Assembly (NCBI GenBank): GCA_035298965.1
Contig: DATGXO010000147.1
Location: 1-64,000 of the forward strand
Direction: 5' to 3'
Length of the DNA stretch: 64,000 nt
Origin: CAJCBL01 sp035298965
GTDB taxonomy: Bacteria > Verrucomicrobiota > Verrucomicrobiia > Opitutales > Opitutaceae
Each line of letters opens with the position of its first letter. Position 1 is the stretch's first letter. The position numbers were made by a program, and so were the translations under genes. Shown piece by piece: positions 59,060 to 64,000 of the stretch. The notes under the pieces are model-generated. The model searched no databases, had not been told where the DNA came from, and saw nothing but the letters and a program-made list of their open reading frames with translations.

Positions 59060-60424
59060 TCAGGGGTTGGTGGTCAGCGCGGCCTCCAGTCCGGAGAAAC
59101 CGGTGCCGCCAGCCACCGCGGCGCTCATGGCGAGCAGCCCGGTCGCGGCGAGTTCACGTTCGCGCAATGCGTCCAGCCGCTCGGTGCGCATCGCAAACGC
59201 CATCAACTCCGTCTCGGGAATCATCGCCGGACCGGAGGCGCCCGACTGGAACGCCGCCGTCGCGGTCGCAAGCGTGCGGTCGAGATTCGGCAGCGCCGTC
59301 GTGTCGATGAAGGCGATCATCCGGTCGCTCTCGCGCACCATGTAGAGCATGCGCGCGAACTCCGCCGCCATCGTGAGCACCTCGGCGTCGACGCGCGCCG
59401 CGGCCGCGTCCCGACGCGCCCGCGCGGCCTCGATCTGACCCGCGATTTTCTTGCGCCACACCGGCAGCGTGGCGGTCGCGGTGGGCCGCCACATCCACGG
59501 CGCGGGCTTCACGTCGGCCATCAGCCCGCCGGTGAAATCGGGCCAGCGTTTCTGCCGCGCCACTTCTTCGCCAGCGACGGCCATTTCGACCATCGCGCGC
59601 ATCCTGCCGAGCTCGGGATTCGCGGCGACCACCCCGCTCCACAACTCGCCTTCGTTTGGCAATGCGGTCGCGACGAGAGGGAAACGTGGCCACGTCGGAT
59701 CGGCGTCGGTCGGCGCGAGCCCGAGCGCGGCCTTGAACTGCATCTGCGCGGCGCGCCGGCGGTCGGCGAGGCTCGCGAGTTCGGAGCGGATCCGCGCGTT
59801 CTCGTTGGCCACCTTGATCTGCGCGTCGAGCGTCGCACCCATGCCCATCCCGGTCGCGTAGGCCGCAGATGCGAGATCCGCCGATTCGCCCAGCGAGCCG
59901 AGCGAACGCTCGCGCAGCCGGATCGCCTCGTCGACGAACGCCAGCTCGATCCACGCCCGTCGCACCTCGGCGGCGACGCGCACAATCGTCGCGAGATACT
60001 CGCGGTAGGCGACTTCGCTCGACGCCGCCATGTCGCGCGCCATCGCCGCGCGTTTGCCAGGCAACATGAGATCGAACATCACGCCCGGCATCAGCGACAT
60101 CACCATGCTGGTCACGTCCGCCTGGAACGTGAGCTGCGGGTCGGGCAACGCCCCCGCCGGGCCGATGCCCGCCGCCACCGCGCGCCACTCGCTGTAGGCG
60201 GCGAAGACCGCCGGATGTTTCAACAACGCGTAGCCCACGTACTCGGCCGGCGCCGCCTCCGCGCCGAGCGCCGGCAACGCCGTCTCGCCCCGCGCCGGGT
60301 GCACTGCGACGCGCTCGATTCGCTCACGCTCGGCTCGCTCCAGTTTCGCGGAGGTCGTTTGGCAACCGCTCGGAAAGATGGCGGCGGCAAGTCCAAGGGC
60401 GGCGAGGGCGGCGGAGCGGTGCAT
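59060..60424 (-). CDS. cusC: Outer-membrane efflux lipoprotein (CusC/TolC family)
   Basis: A 454-residue TolC-type channel. The lipobox FPSGC gives a lipidated Cys21. The two internal repeats of the OEP family follow (KHPAVFAAYSEW and LPDPQLTFQA, then ANPELGRMRAMVEMA and WPDFTGGLMADV). It completes the three-part pump with CusB and CusA and is the first gene of the operon. The ATG at 60424 is chosen as it starts the lipoprotein signal; longer upstream frames overlap the next gene's remnant. Confidence 0.91.
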   Translation of the reverse strand: MHRSAALAALGLAAAIFPSGCQTTSAKLERAERERIERVAVHPARGETALPALGAEAAPAEYVGYALLKHPAVFAAYSEWRAVAAGIGPAGALPDPQLTFQADVTSMVMSLMPGVMFDLMLPGKRAAMARDMAASSEVAYREYLATIVRVAAEVRRAWIELAFVDEAIRLRERSLGSLGESADLASAAYATGMGMGATLDAQIKVANENARIRSELASLADRRRAAQMQFKAALGLAPTDADPTWPRFPLVATALPNEGELWSGVVAANPELGRMRAMVEMAVAGEEVARQKRWPDFTGGLMADVKPAPWMWRPTATATLPVWRKKIAGQIEAARARRDAAAARVDAEVLTMAAEFARMLYMVRESDRMIAFIDTTALPNLDRTLATATAAFQSGASGPAMIPETELMAFAMRTERLDALRERELAATGLLAMSAAVAGGTGFSGLEAALTTNP

Positions 60425-60540
60425 CGACCTCCATACACCGCGCCGGGCGCGAACCCTCGCATCCCCTTCCACTCGCCACGTTGCCCCCCGCGGGGCACTC
60501 CGGCTCCGCCAGTGCGCTCGCCGCTCCGCCGCGCACCGAC

Positions 60541-60942
60541 TCAGCGCAAGATCTCGCCCTTCGTGCAGTCGCCGGGCACGTCGAGCAGGACGACGCTCGA
60601 CACCGTGCGAAACGCCGCGTGATCGGCGAACGTCCACACGACCTTCTTCTGCCGCGTGACCTCGATCACGTGCGGCCCTTGGCCGAACTGGTCGTGACCG
60701 AGCCAGTTTGCGACGACGGTGCTGCCGTTCGGCAGCCGTTGCAGGCCGGCGGCGAACGCCAGCTTCATCTTGGCCGGCAGGTCCGCCTGCATGAGTTGCC
60801 AGATGATCGTGCCCGCCGGGTCGACCTCGATCACGCGTGCGTTGCGGTCGGCGTCGGCGATCGAGATGAGCGTGTTGCCGTCGGGCAGGCGCACGACGAT
60901 GTGCGGTCCGCCGCGCGCGGGGATCTCGCGCGGATCGCTCAA
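60541..60942 (-). pseudogene. 5'-truncated beta-propeller protein remnant
   Basis: The last ~130 residues of a secreted beta-propeller family common in Opitutaceae-like genomes are present: VVRLPDGNTLISIADADRNA, then LAFAAGLQRLPNGSTVVANWLG and VVLLDVPGDCTKGEIL. The first roughly two thirds of a normal protein are missing, and the fragment begins directly at the GH105 stop codon. A TTG at 60942 overlaps that stop (TTGA), so the fragment could still be translated as a 133-residue protein. The upstream part of the same frame lies inside GH105 and is a shadow. Deletion or recombination is inferred. Confidence 0.65.
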
Positions 60943-62051
60943 TCCCCGCGGTGCGCCGCCTCCTTCAGGCAGTCCCGCCGCGCGACTTCCATCAACAGGT
61001 GGAACGCCTGCCCCTCCGTCGAGGTTCCCGGCCGATTGAAATTCGGTGCGCCGCACACGCCCTGCACCAGGCCGAACGCGTCGACTTTCGCGATCGCCGC
61101 GTCGCGCAACGACTCGGCGGTCGCGAGGAAAGTCCGCGACATCCACCCTTCGGCGACACCGCGATAGAGCGTGTACGCGAGCATCTGGGCGAAGTTCGTC
61201 TCCACAAACGTGCCGGCGTCGTCGAACACGTCGTGGAACAGCCCGTCGTTCGCCCGGCGCCACGGAAGCGCGGCGTCGACGAGTTCGCGGATCCACTCGG
61301 CGAGCTGCGCCTTCTCGGCCGCCATCGCGGCGGGTAACGCGCGGAGCACGCGCGCCATGCCGGCGAGCGCCCAGCCGTTGCCCGAGGACCAGAACGCCTT
61401 GCGCTCGAAGTCCTGCCGGTCGGCGTCCCACATGTGCGAGTAGAGCTTCGTGTTCGGGTCCTGCAGGATGCGGCGGAAGCCGGCGCACTGTTTCATCGCT
61501 TCCGCGGGGTGGCCGGCGACGACGAGAAACGGCGGCAGCATGTAGAACGCGTCGACCCAGATGCGGTTCTCGATCTGATTGTGGAAAACGATTCCATCGC
61601 GCGTGCGCGGCGCCTTGTGGAGGGCGAATTCGAGCATGCGGTCGGCAGCGCGTTGCAGCGCGGCGTCGCCCGTCACGCGCGCAGCGAAGAGCACCGGCTC
61701 GCCGTTCACGCACGGATCGCACACGGGCGCGTTGCCCTCGTTCAGACCGAGACGTCCGTCCTTGAGTTGGTTCACGACGGCGTCCTTCGCGAGGAGAATC
61801 ACCGTGTCGGTCTCGCCGAGCTCAAGCAGCGCCTGGGCCGCCGTGCCCTGTTCCCAAGCACGGCGCTGCATCGCGAGCATCGCGTCGCGCACGCGCCGCA
61901 AGCGTAGCGCGTCACCTTCGGCCGAGGCGGGCGATTTCGGGTGTGGAGCCGCCAATTCGGGCGCGGACGAGGCCACAACGGAGAGACCGAGCGCACCGCC
62001 GGCAAACGCGGCGGAGCGGAGAAACTGCCGGCGGGGATGGACGGGGTGCAT
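60939..62051 (-). CDS. Tat-exported GH105/GH88-type glycoside hydrolase
   Basis: A 370-residue enzyme of the unsaturated rhamnogalacturonyl/glucuronyl hydrolase superfamily. The N-terminus has a twin-arginine signal (RRQFLRSAAFAGGALG). The (alpha/alpha)6-barrel motifs include VWVDAFYMLPPFL-like (here IWVDAFYMLPPFL) with the catalytic Asp, FWSSGNGWALAGMARVL and TFVETNFAQMLAYTLYRG. These enzymes release unsaturated uronic acid from pectin-lyase products. It is followed by a broken beta-propeller gene and preceded by another hydrolase gene, so this may be part of a pectin-use locus. Confidence 0.9.
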   Translation of the reverse strand: MHPVHPRRQFLRSAAFAGGALGLSVVASSAPELAAPHPKSPASAEGDALRLRRVRDAMLAMQRRAWEQGTAAQALLELGETDTVILLAKDAVVNQLKDGRLGLNEGNAPVCDPCVNGEPVLFAARVTGDAALQRAADRMLEFALHKAPRTRDGIVFHNQIENRIWVDAFYMLPPFLVVAGHPAEAMKQCAGFRRILQDPNTKLYSHMWDADRQDFERKAFWSSGNGWALAGMARVLRALPAAMAAEKAQLAEWIRELVDAALPWRRANDGLFHDVFDDAGTFVETNFAQMLAYTLYRGVAEGWMSRTFLATAESLRDAAIAKVDAFGLVQGVCGAPNFNRPGTSTEGQAFHLLMEVARRDCLKEAAHRGD

Positions 62052-62154
62052 GGCGGCGGAGTTCGTGAAAACGCGAACGCCGATGCCGCCGACTATGCGC
62101 GCTTCGCGCCCGACGGGCGAGCCCGGGCTTCGCGCGCCGCATTATCCGGCGCCG

Positions 62155-64000
62155 CTACTCCCGCACGATTTCGTAGTGGATCGTGCGATCGGCGGCGCGG
62201 GCGGTGAAGACCAGCGCGCCTCCCTCATCCCGGGCCTCGATGCGTTTCGCGCGCGTCCCGTCGGGGGCGAGCGCGTAGGCCGTGGCCCCGGCCGCGCCGG
62301 CAAGCGTGAGCGTCGCGGGCACCGGCTCGGCCGTCATCGGTCCGTGTCCCCAACGATCGCTGACGGATGTGCGCACCGCATTCCAGACCATGCCGGGATT
62401 TTCCGTGCGCGCGACGAGCGTCACGAGCACGCGTCGCGAGGCGGTGAGCGGCGCATCGTCGAGCGCCACCGCGGTGACCGCGGCGAAATCGAGGCCGAAT
62501 CGCGGGCTCTCGACGCCGAGCGCGCCGGCCTCGAGCTTCGCGCCGCCGATGAAACCCGTAGCCGTGGCGGCGCGCTCCGCGGCGACGACGTACACCGGGC
62601 CGCGCGAGGCCGCGATCATCCGGATCGCGCCGAGCGCCGGCGTGCCGATCTGCTCCACGCGCGCCGGTTCGCCGACGCCGAGCGGTCGATCACTCACGCT
62701 GAGGCGGTCGGTGAGGAAACCGATCGGCTGGCCAGGCAGATGCCGCAGCCAGAGCACATCGACATGCGCCTCCTCGCCCCAGAGCGGCGCGCCGATGCGC
62801 AACTCCTTCGCCGCACGCGCGGGCGGCACAAGCCCATTGCGAAACGTGAGCGTCGCAAACGCCGCGAAGCCCCAGCGGCCGGGATTGCGGTACTGATCGA
62901 AGAAGGTCTTCGCGCCGCTGTTCGGCTCGGGATTGGCGCCATCGACCATATCGAACGGATACAGCGCGTCCCAGTCCTGCAGCCCTCCGTAGGTGGCGAT
63001 CGTCGGGTACATCTCGCAGCCGTAGTCGTGCGGAAACGGGTGGTCGATTTCGCTGACGGAAAATGGTTTTCCGCTCACGCGCAGCTGCGCGATCCCGCCG
63101 ATCTCACCGAACCACCGGTCGCCGAATTCCGCGAGCTGCGGCGTGTTCACCGTCGCCCAGTATTTCTGGTTCCAACCGTGCGTCGGCCCGCCGAAATCCG
63201 GGTGCTGCCAGTAGTAGTGCGCGTCGGCGAAATCCATCCCCTGCTCGCGCGCGAGCCCGGCGATGCCGCCGTAGTTCATCTGCGAGCAGATGATCGGCGC
63301 GCGCACGCCGAGGTCGTTGCGCAGGAAGTCGCGCAGCTCGTTGGCGTACGCAGTCTCCGTCTCGATGAGGAACGAGATCCAGTCCGCCCACTGCGCTGTC
63401 GAGGGTTTCGTCGGCAGCGGCACGGTGCCGACGCGCGCGGATTGGCCGGGCGACAATCCCGTGTCCTCCGCGCCGGGCGTGAGTTTCAGGTTCCGCACGG
63501 AAACCGTGCCGGGCTTGTGACCGACGATGAGGCTCAGCCGCGACGGCACGTCGACGGTCGAGTGCGCCACGAAGACATACTTCAACGGCGTCCAGTCGGC
63601 GCCGATCTCGGTCGGTGCGTTGAGGCCGCGGGTGCGCCATTTGTCCGTGCGCCAGCGCGGGTCGTCGCGGGAGATCACGACCTGCAATGGCCGCGGCGTG
63701 TCGCCCTTCGCCTCGAACTCGAGCGTATACGTTTTCCCCGCCTCGAGCGGCAGGTCGCCGACGTACGCCTGCACGTGCCAGCGGATGCTGTCGACCTCCG
63801 CAACCTGGAGCGTCACGCCGCTCGCGTCGGAGCCCGGCACGATCTCGACGCGGGTGCCGGGCATCGCATCGGGTTGCCAGCGGTGCGCGGCGCCGAGCAG
63901 CGAGCGTCCGCGCGGGGTGGCGCCACGTTGCCAGGCGGCGGCGAGTGCGGCGTCGTCGCTGTACTTCTTCGCGAGCCAGGCGCTCCAGAGCGCGGCGAGT
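62155..64000 (-). CDS. Large glycoside hydrolase, 5' end outside window
   Basis: The 3' ~615 codons of a long protein; it stays open upstream of the internal Met at 63864 to the window edge. The upstream part reads WSAWLAKKYSDDAAL and LLGAAHRWQPDA, typical of the GH domain common in Opitutaceae hydrolases. A beta-sandwich binding domain follows (WHVQAYVGDLPLEAGKTYTLEF). A second part of the catalytic domain has SEIDHPFPHDYGCE with a likely catalytic Glu and DAHYYWQHPDFGG. The C-terminus is beta-rich. The fold suggests a GH-A clan enzyme; substrate and GH family are undecided. Confidence 0.85.
   Translation of the reverse strand, partial: LAALWSAWLAKKYSDDAALAAAWQRGATPRGRSLLGAAHRWQPDAMPGTRVEIVPGSDASGVTLQVAEVDSIRWHVQAYVGDLPLEAGKTYTLEFEAKGDTPRPLQVVISRDDPRWRTDKWRTRGLNAPTEIGADWTPLKYVFVAHSTVDVPSRLSLIVGHKPGTVSVRNLKLTPGAEDTGLSPGQSARVGTVPLPTKPSTAQWADWISFLIETETAYANELRDFLRNDLGVRAPIICSQMNYGGIAGLAREQGMDFADAHYYWQHPDFGGPTHGWNQKYWATVNTPQLAEFGDRWFGEIGGIAQLRVSGKPFSVSEIDHPFPHDYGCEMYPTIATYGGLQDWDALYPFDMVDGANPEPNSGAKTFFDQYRNPGRWGFAAFATLTFRNGLVPPARAAKELRIGAPLWGEEAHVDVLWLRHLPGQPIGFLTDRLSVSDRPLGVGEPARVEQIGTPALGAIRMIAASRGPVYVVAAERAATATGFIGGAKLEAGALGVESPRFGLDFAAVTAVALDDAPLTASRRVLVTLVARTENPGMVWNAVRTSVSDRWGHGPMTAEPVPATLTLAGAAGATAYALAPDGTRAKRIEARDEGGALVFTARAADRTIHYEIVRE

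Noticed and set aside
60946..61722. Upstream extension of the beta-propeller frame through GH105
   Set aside because: GH105 is intact in another frame there. The extension has no propeller repeats, so it was not called a fused gene.

Overview
The window is high-G+C bacterial DNA, by eye about two thirds G+C. It most resembles an Opitutaceae-type member of the Verrucomicrobiota. The clues are a very long TonB-dependent receptor with the VVLSPFVVS plug-start motif common in that group, scarce Shine-Dalgarno sequences, a diderm envelope (ExbB/ExbD, OmpA-like and RND systems) and plant-polysaccharide enzymes at the right edge. The taxonomic call is inference; no rRNA lies in the window.

Layout, left to right. 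1-0.72 kb: insertion-sequence debris, with an IS66-type tnpA, the first codons of tnpB, and short repeats resembling IS21-type ends. 0.8-9.2 kb, minus strand: a TonB-dependent receptor, then a ~1355-residue protein made of a degenerate receiver domain and a huge coiled coil. 9.5-13.4 kb, minus strand: a LytS/LytTR-type two-component pair joined to a NatAB-like ABC transporter. 13.5-17.0 kb: deoC, a hypothetical protein, a Gfo/Idh/MocA oxidoreductase and a TrmH-family RNA methyltransferase. 17.3-19.75 kb: ECF sigma factor, zinc-finger anti-sigma with HEAT-like repeats, and a DUF4097 protein, closed by a terminator. 20.0-25.85 kb: a PspA-centred envelope cluster containing a membrane-anchored solute-binding/OmpA fusion, a two-TM coiled-coil protein, PspA/IM30, an unrelated small gene and an AAA+ ATPase. 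This is the best candidate for an under-described system here.

26.0-38.8 kb, minus strand: the conserved translation/transcription block tRNA-Thr, tuf, tRNA-Trp, secE, nusG, rplK, rplA, rplJ, rplL, rpoB, rpoC, with a promoter candidate, an rplL-rpoB attenuator candidate and a strong terminator. RpoC has lost two of the four cysteines of its second zinc site. 38.85-43.5 kb, minus strand: TPR protein, ExbB, ExbD and an unknown anchored protein. 44.1-47.5 kb: hemN, an alpha/beta hydrolase and hemY as one operon. 47.6-51.8 kb: a zinc-ribbon membrane protein, a soluble hybrid histidine kinase, a DUF374 acyltransferase, a small CBM48/CBM20-like protein and tRNA-Ala(CGC).

51.9-60.4 kb: a copper/silver-handling island with a FAD/Rieske oxidoreductase, a cysteine-rich DUF326 protein and a cusC-cusB-cusA efflux operon. 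60.5-64 kb, minus strand: a beta-propeller gene remnant, a Tat-exported GH105 hydrolase and the 3' part of a large glycoside hydrolase running off the edge. Functions are assigned from protein motifs and gene order read by eye; no database search was run.
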